From Bacteroidales bacterium (GTDB lineage Bacteria > Bacteroidota > Bacteroidia > Bacteroidales > Azobacteroidaceae), in contig JAJBTS010000076.1 in NCBI GenBank assembly GCA_020860885.1, positions 1 through 5,600 on the forward strand: a DNA stretch of 5,600 nucleotides. Direction: 5' to 3'. Position numbers and translations under genes: made by a program. This document shows positions 1 to 5,600 of this stretch, one piece after another (position 1 is the first letter of the stretch; each line of letters begins with the position of its first letter). The notes below the pieces were generated by a model that worked only from the letters and a program-made list of their open reading frames with translations, had not been told where the DNA came from and searched no databases.

Positions 1-36
1 ATATAAAATAGGTCAATTAATTAAATTTGTTTGAAA

Positions 37-1629
37 ATGGCAAAATTAGATTTAAGCAAGTATGGTATTAACAGCGGCATTGAAGTTGTTCATAATCCTT
101 CTTACCAAGAGCTTTATGTTGCTGAAATGGACCCTGCAAACGAGGGTTTTGAAAAAGGAGTTGAGACGAATACAGGTGCTGTAGCTGTTGATACAGGGAA
201 ATTTACAGGACGTTCCCCCAAAGATCGTTATATTGTTAAAGATTCTGTTACAGAAGATACTATCTGGTGGGATGGAAACATCAATAAACCAGTTGGAAAA
301 GACGTTTGGGATCACTGTAAAGCTTTGACTCTTAAACAACTTAATTCTGCTAAAAAATTATATGTAGTTGATACATACTGCGGAACCAACGAAGATACTC
401 GCATGAAAGTTCGTTTCATCGTAGAGGTTGCGTGGCAAGCTCACTTCGTTACAAATATGTTCATCCGTCCTTCTCATTATGAATTGGCAAACTATGGTGA
501 ACCTGATTTTGTAGTATTCAACGGATCGAAAACAACGAATCCTCAATGGAAAGAACAAGGTCTGAACTCTGAAGTATATGTAATGTTCAACCTGACTGAA
601 AAAGAACAGATCATCGGTGGTACCTGGTATGGTGGCGAAATGAAAAAAGGTATGTTTGCAATGCAAAACTATTATCTGCCATTACGTGGTATTGCTTCTA
701 TGCACTGTTCTGCTAACGTAGGTAAAGATGGTGATGTTGCTGTATTCTTCGGTTTGTCAGGAACAGGTAAAACTACTCTTTCTGCAGACCCAAAACGTTA
801 TCTTATCGGTGATGATGAACACGGTTGGGACGACAACGGTGTATTTAACTACGAAGGTGGTTGCTATGCAAAAGTTATTGACTTGAGCAAAGAGAATGAG
901 CCTGATATCTGGAGAGCTATTCGTCGTGATGCTTTATTGGAAAATGTTACCGTTAAAGAAGATGGTACTCCTGACTATTCTAAAGAAGCTTCAAAAACAG
1001 AAAACACTCGTGTTTCTTATCCTATTTATCTGATCAATAAGATCGTTCTTCCTTCAAGAGCAGGACACGCAAGCAAAATCGTTTATCTTTCTGCCGATGC
1101 ATTCGGAGTACTTCCTCCGGTATCTATTTTAGATGAAAACCAGGCTCAATATCACTTCTTATGTGGCTATACTTCTAAATTAGCGGGTACGGAACGTGGT
1201 ATCACAGAACCGGTTCCTTCTTTCTCTCCTGCGTTTGGCGAGGCTTTCTTAACATTGCATCCGACTATGTATGCTAAAACTTTAGTTGGTAAAATGAAAG
1301 AACACAACGCTAAAGCTTATTTAGTAAATACAGGATGGAACGGAACAGGAAAACGTATCTCTTTGAAAGATACCCGTGCTATCATCGACGCTATCATTGA
1401 TGGTTCTATTGAAAAAGCAGATACAAAACATATTCCAATTTTGAACTTGACAGTTCCTACTAAATTAGAAGGTGTTTCTAATATTCTGGATCCTCGCGAT
1501 ACTTATTCAAATGTTTCAGAATGGGAAGAAAAAGCTAAATCATTAGCTGCTAAATACATCAAAAACTTTGAACAATATTGTGATAACGATGATGCAAAAG
1601 CATTGATCGCTTCAGGACCTCAATTGTAA
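37..1629 (+). CDS. pckA: Phosphoenolpyruvate carboxykinase (ATP)
   Basis: Interconverts oxaloacetate + ATP with PEP + CO2 + ADP in the cytoplasm. In succinate-producing Bacteroidales it is thought to run mainly in the PEP-carboxylating, ATP-yielding direction (family knowledge). The 530-residue product has the usual length and all signatures of the ATP-dependent class. The substrate loop GRSPKDRY starts at about residue 58, with Arg59. The P-loop GLSGTGKTT is at 239-247, with Lys245 and Thr246. The kinase-2 segment IGDDEHGW is at about 257-264, and NTRVSYP with Arg325 follows. The adenine-side segment [12 protein letters not shown] is at about 431-442. Lys204, His223 and Asp260 align with the E. 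coli metal ligands Lys213, His232 and Asp269, so the enzyme should be active. A TTG at 31 is in frame, but ATG at 37 is chosen because it gives the family-typical [10 protein letters not shown] start. No clear Shine-Dalgarno is visible. The gene is complete and is followed by a terminator, so it appears monocistronic at its 3' end. Its promoter probably lies upstream of the window. Confidence 0.97.
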   Translation: MAKLDLSKYGINSGIEVVHNPSYQELYVAEMDPANEGFEKGVETNTGAVAVDTGKFTGRSPKDRYIVKDSVTEDTIWWDGNINKPVGKDVWDHCKALTLKQLNSAKKLYVVDTYCGTNEDTRMKVRFIVEVAWQAHFVTNMFIRPSHYELANYGEPDFVVFNGSKTTNPQWKEQGLNSEVYVMFNLTEKEQIIGGTWYGGEMKKGMFAMQNYYLPLRGIASMHCSANVGKDGDVAVFFGLSGTGKTTLSADPKRYLIGDDEHGWDDNGVFNYEGGCYAKVIDLSKENEPDIWRAIRRDALLENVTVKEDGTPDYSKEASKTENTRVSYPIYLINKIVLPSRAGHASKIVYLSADAFGVLPPVSILDENQAQYHFLCGYTSKLAGTERGITEPVPSFSPAFGEAFLTLHPTMYAKTLVGKMKEHNAKAYLVNTGWNGTGKRISLKDTRAIIDAIIDGSIEKADTKHIPILNLTVPTKLEGVSNILDPRDTYSNVSEWEEKAKSLAAKYIKNFEQYCDNDDAKALIASGPQL

Positions 1630-1654
1630 TTAACAATATAAGTCTATATAGTAA

Positions 1655-1692
1655 GAGAAGTTACCTCAATAGAGGTAGCTTCTTCTTTTTTT
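1655..1692 (+). terminator. Intrinsic terminator of pckA
   Basis: The arms AGAAGTTACCTC (1656-1667) and GAGGTAGCTTCT (1672-1683) form a 12-bp stem with one G-U wobble around an AATA loop. A further G-U pair closes the base. A run of seven T follows at 1686-1692. It begins 26 bases after the pckA stop codon. The other strand lacks a T-rich tail, so it acts on rightward transcription. It should separate pckA from the glycan genes downstream. Confidence 0.9.
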
Positions 1693-1717
1693 ATACCTTT
1701 CGCAAACAAATTTATAG

Positions 1718-1725
1718 TATATTTG
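1718..1725 (+). promoter_or_regulatory. Bacteroidetes-type -7 box, candidate promoter of the GT4/flippase unit
   Basis: TATATTTG followed by T matches the Bacteroidetes primary sigma factor -7 consensus TAnnTTTGY exactly. It lies 24 bases before the GT4 start codon and just beyond the pckA terminator, where a promoter for a separate unit is expected. It would give a short leader of roughly 15-20 nt. The upstream -33 TTTG element is weak: the nearest candidate is TTTC at 1698-1701, slightly closer than usual. The call rests on one short motif and its position. Confidence 0.5.
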
Positions 1726-1749
1726 TAAAAATAGAATTCGACTATCTGT

Positions 1750-2859
1750 ATGAGAATAGCCTTTGTCTTGGTTGTTCATCCGCCCCATGATGAACGTGTC
1801 TGGTATCAGGAGGCTGAAAGCTTAAAAAAAACAGGCTCTCAGATTCATATTATATCTACACGGGTAGAGAATTCCGAGCTGCCGAATACATACACTTTCG
1901 ATGATATAAATTTAAACAAGAAAGAAGTTATTAAAAGAATCTTTTCCTTTCTTAAAACCATCCAACCGGATGTAATCATCTGTGATAATCCTATTGCTAT
2001 CCTCTCGGCGAAGAAGTATAAGCGTATAATAAAAGTAAATCCCCCCCGTATTATTTACGATATAACAGAATGGTATCCTTCGAAAAAAAATTTAAGAGGT
2101 ATATCATTTATTAAGAAATGTATTAAAATACCGGCTTTGGTTTTTCTTTCTTATTACACCTCCTGGTTTGTGGATGGATTTATTTTCGGAGAATGCGATA
2201 AAGGTACCCCTTTCCGTATATTCTTTCCATGGAAGAAATATATTTATTTACCTTATTATGCTGATCCTAATCTCATAAAGGTATACCCGGTAAAGGATAT
2301 CTCAAAAGAATGTGTTTTCTTCTATGCTGGAAGTTTAACCCAGGAAAAAGGGTTTTATAGTGTTCTGAAAGTGGTTATGGGTTGTGTGGAAAAATATCCT
2401 GATGTGAATTTTACTTTACAACTTATATCTTCCGATAATCTTCCTATATATCCATCTCATCCAGGATTAAAAATAAATAAAAAACCTTTTCTTCCTTTCT
2501 TACCCTTTTGTGAAGAAATAGGGAAAGCGGATTTCTTTTTTGATTTAAGAGCCATAGATATAGAAAATACCCGCTGTCTTCCTATTAAACTTTTTTACTA
2601 TATGGCAGCAGGACGTCCGGTAATATATTCGGATCTACAGGCTATAAAGAAAGCTGTACCGGAAATAGACCAGATCGGTGTTTTAACAGATCCGAAGGAT
2701 GCCGAAGGAATTGCTTCCCGGATAGGCTATTATCTCGAAAATCCGGATTATTATAAAGCTCAATGCAACAGGGCAAGAGAATTGGCCGAACAAAAATACA
2801 ATTGGCAAAGTATTGAAGAAGGTTTCATTCAATTTATTTTAGGAAATGGATGCTCGTGA
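1750..2859 (+). CDS. Glycosyltransferase, GT4-like (GT-B fold)
   Basis: Probably transfers a sugar from a nucleotide-sugar donor onto a lipid-linked glycan at the inner face of the cytoplasmic membrane; donor and acceptor cannot be read from sequence. The 369-residue length is normal. The N-terminal domain opens with a Rossmann-type strand (RIAFVLVV, 2-9), then HPPHDERVWYQEAESL (10-25), matching the HxxxDxRxxxxA pattern of many surface-polysaccharide GT4 enzymes. The C-terminal donor-binding domain has AGSLTQEKG (193-201), the usual first loop of a GT4 C-domain, and LPIKLFYYMAAGRPVIYSD (277-295), the usual donor-contact segment. The Glu that often precedes YMA is Tyr283 here, and the first Glu of the EX7E pattern corresponds to Arg275, so the canonical pair is missing. 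No signal peptide is visible; a hydrophobic stretch at about 127-147 may help membrane association. The 3' end overlaps the flippase gene by 14 bases, suggesting cotranscription and coupled translation. The coding sequence contains A8, C7 and A8 runs. Confidence 0.88.
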   Translation: MRIAFVLVVHPPHDERVWYQEAESLKKTGSQIHIISTRVENSELPNTYTFDDINLNKKEVIKRIFSFLKTIQPDVIICDNPIAILSAKKYKRIIKVNPPRIIYDITEWYPSKKNLRGISFIKKCIKIPALVFLSYYTSWFVDGFIFGECDKGTPFRIFFPWKKYIYLPYYADPNLIKVYPVKDISKECVFFYAGSLTQEKGFYSVLKVVMGCVEKYPDVNFTLQLISSDNLPIYPSHPGLKINKKPFLPFLPFCEEIGKADFFFDLRAIDIENTRCLPIKLFYYMAAGRPVIYSDLQAIKKAVPEIDQIGVLTDPKDAEGIASRIGYYLENPDYYKAQCNRARELAEQKYNWQSIEEGFIQFILGNGCS

Positions 2860-4042
2860 GGTAAAGAAAAATATGTTATCCACCGTTTTTGGAAAATCAC
2901 TCATCCTGCTTCTAAGTTTTGGAATGGTTGTATTTACTACGCGTTTTTTCGGAGCGGAAGGTAGAGGCTTTATCGCCTTGTTTGCTGCTAATGTAAATTT
3001 TATTCTCATTGTTTCCAGTATCTTCTCAGGGAGTAGTGTTTCCTATTATTTAAGTAAAGTAGGGTTTCCCAGGCTTTATACTCATGCTACTTTATGGATA
3101 CTACTTGTATCTTTTATAGGTGTTTTTATTTCCTTTTTATTGGAAGGAGAATCTCTGTCCTTTTTCCTTTTCTTTATTTCGGTACTCTTGGGATTTCTTA
3201 CATTTCACTTTTATTTTTTTATTGCTTCACAAAAAATAGCCTGGTATAATCTTGCAAGTATTTTACAACCTTTGCTGCACCTTGTATGTATGCTGGGACT
3301 GTATTACACAATTATTCCAAATATAAATGCTTATTTTTACGGACAACTTATTTCATTATTAATCCTTGTTCTTTTTGTCCGGATTTTATCTTACCGCCTG
3401 GGTAATAAGGTAAAAGCGGAGTGGGATACAAGTGTTTTTAAAGATACCTTTAAATTCGGTTTTCAGGTAGAACTTAGTAGCCTTTTTCAATTTCTTAATT
3501 ATAGATTGCCTTATTATTTCCTTCAATGGTTTGCCGGAACTGCTTCTGTTGGAGTTTTTTCTATTGGGGTTACCTTAACGGAATCACTATGGATCATCAG
3601 TCGGAGTATCTCAATGGTTCAATATTCAAAAATGCTGGAGGATAATGATATGGCCGTTTCCTGGAAAGAAACACTGAATGCGTCTAAGATAAGTCTCTAT
3701 TTTACAATTATAGCTCTTTTAATTGTATTCTTTATTCCTGATAATCTTTTCGCACTCATTTTCGGAAATGAATTTGCGGGAGTAAAAACCATTATGATAT
3801 GGATGAGTCCTGGTATTTTAGCCGTAGCTGTATCGAATGTTTACGGACATTATTTTTCTGCTTTCGGTAAGGTTCGCATATTAATACTAAAATCAGTTAT
3901 TGGAGTTGTGGTAACTGTTATTTTATCTTTCTGGCTCATTCCTCAATATTTTATAGTTGGAGCCAGTGTGTCTACTTCTCTTGCTCATATAGCATCTTCA
4001 GGAGTGTTGTTTTACTGTTTCTTCAGAAAAAGAAAGAGATAA
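2846..4042 (+). CDS. Polysaccharide/oligosaccharide flippase, MOP superfamily (Wzx-like)
   Basis: Predicted integral inner-membrane protein that flips undecaprenyl-linked oligosaccharide to the periplasmic face. The 398-residue product is mostly hydrophobic, with about 12 membrane segments: roughly 15-33, 44-68, 82-98, 104-126, 134-156, 162-182, 205-228, 233-255, 283-303, 313-333, 347-364 and 369-393. A long hydrophilic loop at about 183-203 separates the two halves. Family marks are TRFFGAEGRG (32-41), typical of Wzx N-termini, and the second-half start FGFQVELSSLFQFLNYRLPYY (about 204-224). As I recall, many relatives have Asp where this protein has Pro222 after NYRL. The C-terminus is basic (RKRKR), consistent with a cytoplasmic end. 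ATG 2846 lies inside the glycosyltransferase gene, with AGGA immediately before it, too close to be an ideal ribosome site. An in-frame ATG at 2873 (Met10), with GAGG 11 bases upstream, is an alternative start. The repeat-unit substrate cannot be inferred. Confidence 0.88.
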   Translation: MDAREVKKNMLSTVFGKSLILLLSFGMVVFTTRFFGAEGRGFIALFAANVNFILIVSSIFSGSSVSYYLSKVGFPRLYTHATLWILLVSFIGVFISFLLEGESLSFFLFFISVLLGFLTFHFYFFIASQKIAWYNLASILQPLLHLVCMLGLYYTIIPNINAYFYGQLISLLILVLFVRILSYRLGNKVKAEWDTSVFKDTFKFGFQVELSSLFQFLNYRLPYYFLQWFAGTASVGVFSIGVTLTESLWIISRSISMVQYSKMLEDNDMAVSWKETLNASKISLYFTIIALLIVFFIPDNLFALIFGNEFAGVKTIMIWMSPGILAVAVSNVYGHYFSAFGKVRILILKSVIGVVVTVILSFWLIPQYFIVGASVSTSLAHIASSGVLFYCFFRKRKR

Positions 4043-4082
4043 CCGGATTAATTTGCATTTTGTATCAAACGCAATTGCCGGT
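4042..4082 (-). terminator. Inverted repeat at the convergent gene junction, possible terminator of the GT2 gene
   Basis: ACCGG (4042-4046) pairs with CCGGT (4078-4082). Inside this, AATT-T-GC (4050-4056) pairs with GCAATT (4071-4076) with one bulged base. The two helices are separated by a small asymmetric internal loop, and the apical loop is about 14 nt. On the - strand the repeat is followed by a pyrimidine-rich tail, TATCTCTTTCTTTTT, as expected for termination of the GT2 transcript; the + side has no T-rich tail. The 5-bp gap between the convergent stop codons leaves no other room for a terminator. The stem is interrupted, so the call is tentative. Confidence 0.4.
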
Positions 4083-5172
4083 ATTGCTCCCTGACATCAG
4101 TAAGCATATAAGGAGAAGGATGAACATAATTCAAATATTTCAATATTTTAAATGCATTAAAGTAATTGAAAAACCGTTTCCTAAAGGAGGAGATTGTAGC
4201 CGTATGCAGGTTTATTTCTTTTAACTTTTCAAAAAAGTTATCCTCTTGTAAAAAAAGGAACAGGTGTTTGGGTAAGGCTCGGCTTTTCTTTAGAATTTCA
4301 GGATTTTCTTTTTTGAAATAAGAATCGATAGAATCAAACAGAACTTTAATTTCTTCAAAAGCTCTTACCTGGTAAGATAATTTGCGAATATCATTCTTCC
4401 GGATCATCGCTTCGATAGCAGGTCCTGTTCCGAAAGGTACACGATCGGAAGTTCGGGCAGCAGGATAAACTTTTGTAGAATCTATAAATAGGGTTTTACC
4501 TAAAGGAAATACTTTTTGCAGGAAATAAAAATCTTCACCGGCTTGTTGTTTACCCATACCCCCTGCTTGCCTGTAAGTTTCAGCAGTTACAGCAAAAGCA
4601 GAACCAATAGTATAGTAAGCGTAAGGATATCCTGTGTATTCAAGTGCAGCCCGGTAATACCTTAAATATTCTTCGTAAACTTCAGTAGCCTGTCGTATTT
4701 TATCGTTTTCTGCCAGGTGTTCCACTGCATGATGGAACTCAAGGGTTGCTGATTTAAGATGCAATTTTCTGAACGATGAATAGATGGTTGATAAATAGTT
4801 GGGATCTACTGTACAATCTGCATCCAGACTAACGATTATTCCCTGGTTATTCCCTTCTTCATAGAAATTTTTGACCGCCAGGTCCATCCCAATCTTACGG
4901 GGAAGCCCGGCTCCCGTCTGATGTCCGGGTAGATCTTCATATAAAAGAGGATGAAGAATAAACCCGGAAGTATTATTTTGAAGGGCATAATCGTTCAATC
5001 GGGCATAAGTTTCCCTGTTAAATTCTTTTATTTCAACAGATGAAATAGAATAAGAGTTGACAACAATTATTATTTCAACCTGAAAATTATTCCTCTCACA
5101 ATCAGAAAGACTTTTCAGAGTTAATAGCACATGGGGTTCGTTGTAGCAGGGAATAACAATTCGGATGTCCAT
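4048..5172 (-). CDS. Family 2 glycosyltransferase (GT-A fold), Bacteroidetes-type, substrate unknown
   Basis: Soluble-looking GT-A glycosyltransferase of 374 residues with no membrane helices, presumably cytoplasmic and using a nucleotide-sugar donor with a divalent metal. The N-terminus IRIVIPCYNEP (3-13) is the standard first strand of GT2, so the ATG at 5172 is well placed. The metal-binding DxD is SLDADC (Asp117, Asp119). The likely acceptor/catalytic-base region is AGEDFYFLQK (211-220), with Glu213 and Asp214 as ED motif. Other strong blocks are GAGLPRKIGMDLAV (87-100), GYPYAYYTIGSAFAV (181-195) and RTSDRVPFGTG (240-250). I recall these blocks from an uncharacterised GT2 group common in Bacteroidetes, but know of no assigned reaction. 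The C-terminal 110 residues are charged and probably helical. It sits 62 bases downstream of ompH on the same strand and converges on the flippase gene with a 5-bp gap. A hairpin ends 7 nt before its start codon. No TAnnTTTG box is visible in the gap, so it may depend on ompH read-through or a promoter inside ompH. Confidence 0.87.
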   Translation of the reverse strand: MDIRIVIPCYNEPHVLLTLKSLSDCERNNFQVEIIIVVNSYSISSVEIKEFNRETYARLNDYALQNNTSGFILHPLLYEDLPGHQTGAGLPRKIGMDLAVKNFYEEGNNQGIIVSLDADCTVDPNYLSTIYSSFRKLHLKSATLEFHHAVEHLAENDKIRQATEVYEEYLRYYRAALEYTGYPYAYYTIGSAFAVTAETYRQAGGMGKQQAGEDFYFLQKVFPLGKTLFIDSTKVYPAARTSDRVPFGTGPAIEAMIRKNDIRKLSYQVRAFEEIKVLFDSIDSYFKKENPEILKKSRALPKHLFLFLQEDNFFEKLKEINLHTATISSFRKRFFNYFNAFKILKYLNYVHPSPYMLTDVREQYRQLRLIQNAN

Positions 5173-5179
5173 ATAAATG

Positions 5180-5213
5180 AAAGGGCATTAGATTTGTTAT
5201 TCTAACACCCTTT
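5180..5213 (-). terminator. Hairpin between ompH and the GT2 gene, likely terminator or attenuator
   Basis: Read on the - strand, AAAGGGTGTTAGA and TCTAATGCCCTTT form a continuous 13-bp stem, including a tandem G-U/U-G pair, around an 8-nt loop (complement of 5193-5200). The tail after it is CATTTAT, then the GT2 ATG. On the + strand the two wobble pairs become A-C mismatches, which argues that the structure is kept for the - strand RNA. Against this, the + strand side has the better T tract (TTTTTATTCTTCTT), so it might also stop antisense transcription. It starts 21 bases past the ompH stop codon. Confidence 0.65.
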
Positions 5214-5234
5214 TTATTCTTCTTAGTAAATAAA

Positions 5235-5600
5235 TTAATTTTCCGTTTTGAATCGTTTATTGAGGAATTCAATTACATAATTGGTAATGTTGTAATGTTC
5301 ATCGGCATAAAGCACCATAGAGTTTCCTGCTTTAGTTAAAATCATCTGATATTTTTGAGGAGTGTTAAACTCGAGAATGCCGGCAGCCAGCGAATCCGAT
5401 AATTGCTGTTGCATAATCCTTTGTTCAAGAGCTAATTCCTGATCTATCTGAGCGGTTTTCTTTTCTAAATCCTGCTGCATTCTTTCCAGCCTTGTTTCCT
5501 CCTGGATAATTCTCTCCTGACTGAGAAAAGCGTTGTTCTGGCGTTTTTGCTGATAATCCATAACTTCCTTTTGAAATTTTTGATAATCACTATTTATTAC
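5235..5600 (-). CDS. OmpH/Skp-family periplasmic chaperone, 3' part (5' end beyond window)
   Basis: Skp/OmpH proteins are periplasmic trimers that hold unfolded outer-membrane proteins on their way to the BAM complex. The 121 visible residues are the C-terminal part. A long Gln/Glu/Lys-rich helical stretch (for example QQKRQNNAFLSQERIIQEE, then RLERMQQDLEKKTAQIDQEL) forms one arm of the tentacle-like coiled coil. It is followed by YQMILTKAGNSMVLYADEH and YNITNYVIEFLNKRF. The NIT-VI-LN ending is the hallmark of the family's C-terminal strand and helix that rejoin the trimer body. An ATG lies at 5561, but the frame stays open upstream to the window edge, reading VINSDYQKFQKEV, which continues the same heptad-like helix. 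That Met is therefore internal, and about 40-60 residues including the signal peptide are missing. In Bacteroidetes this gene usually lies in a uppS-bamA-ompH cluster, which would be to the right. Confidence 0.88.
   Translation of the reverse strand, partial: VINSDYQKFQKEVMDYQQKRQNNAFLSQERIIQEETRLERMQQDLEKKTAQIDQELALEQRIMQQQLSDSLAAGILEFNTPQKYQMILTKAGNSMVLYADEHYNITNYVIEFLNKRFKTEN

Noticed and set aside
22..30. TAAATTTGT matches the Bacteroidetes -7 consensus TAnnTTTGY just ahead of pckA.
   Set aside because: It lies only 7 bases before the ATG and would force a leaderless mRNA. The -33 region is almost outside the window and shows no TTTG. In AT-rich DNA an 8-base degenerate match can arise by chance.
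31..36. TTG at 31 as the start codon of pckA, adding Met-Lys.
   Set aside because: ATG at 37 is the better codon and gives the [10 protein letters not shown] start that I recall from Bacteroidales homologues.
52..666. Two - strand open frames (52-339 and 358-666) lying inside pckA.
   Set aside because: Both are entirely antisense to a highly conserved gene, and their translations are Cys/Phe/Ile-rich with no recognisable domain; they are shadows of pckA codon use.
1644..1651. Palindrome CTATATAG between pckA and its terminator.
   Set aside because: It is a short, low-complexity TA palindrome in AT-rich DNA with no second copy and no spacing that suggests an operator.
3214..3220. Run of seven T in the flippase gene as a slippage site.
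   Set aside because: It encodes hydrophobic residues of a membrane segment, where T runs are expected from Phe codons; nothing else supports a switch.
1750..5172. A horizontally acquired glycan island with mobile-element borders.
   Set aside because: No transposase, integrase, tRNA or flanking direct repeat is visible, and base composition is not clearly different from ompH. The higher codon regularity of pckA fits high expression.

Overview
The window looks like a chromosomal segment from an anaerobic member of the Bacteroidota, most likely order Bacteroidales. Four things point there: an AT-rich genome; an ATP-type PEP carboxykinase whose N-terminus ([11 protein letters not shown]) matches the Bacteroides/Parabacteroides form as I remember it; a Bacteroidetes-type -7 promoter box (TAnnTTTG) instead of a -35/-10 pair; and start codons without convincing Shine-Dalgarno sequences. 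I cannot name the genus from the sequence alone.

Left to right, the + strand carries pckA (37-1629), complete and closed by a strong intrinsic terminator (1655-1692). A promoter-like box at 1718-1725 follows. It leads into a two-gene + strand unit: a GT4-like glycosyltransferase (1750-2859) overlapping by 14 bases with a MOP-superfamily polysaccharide flippase (Wzx-like, 2846-4042). The flippase ends 5 bp from the 3' end of a convergent - strand gene for a family 2 (GT-A) glycosyltransferase (4048-5172). Upstream of that gene on the - strand lies the 3' part of an OmpH/Skp-family periplasmic chaperone gene (5235-5600), whose reading frame runs off the right edge of the window. A long hairpin (5180-5213) separates the two - strand genes.

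Three unrelated functions are therefore juxtaposed: central carbon metabolism (pckA), a small surface-glycan module (cytoplasmic glycosyltransferase plus lipid-linked glycan flippase, with a second glycosyltransferase facing it), and envelope biogenesis (OmpH/Skp, which usually sits beside bamA). No polymerase, initiating phosphoglycosyltransferase, ligase or nucleotide-sugar gene is visible, so the glycan pathway must be completed elsewhere.

There are no RNA genes, insertion sequences, CRISPR arrays or pseudogenes, and no intergenic stretch over 300 bases. I found no clear new system. The points most worth checking are the isolated GT4/flippase pair, the uncharacterised GT2 next to ompH, and the hairpin placed 7 nt ahead of the GT2 start codon.
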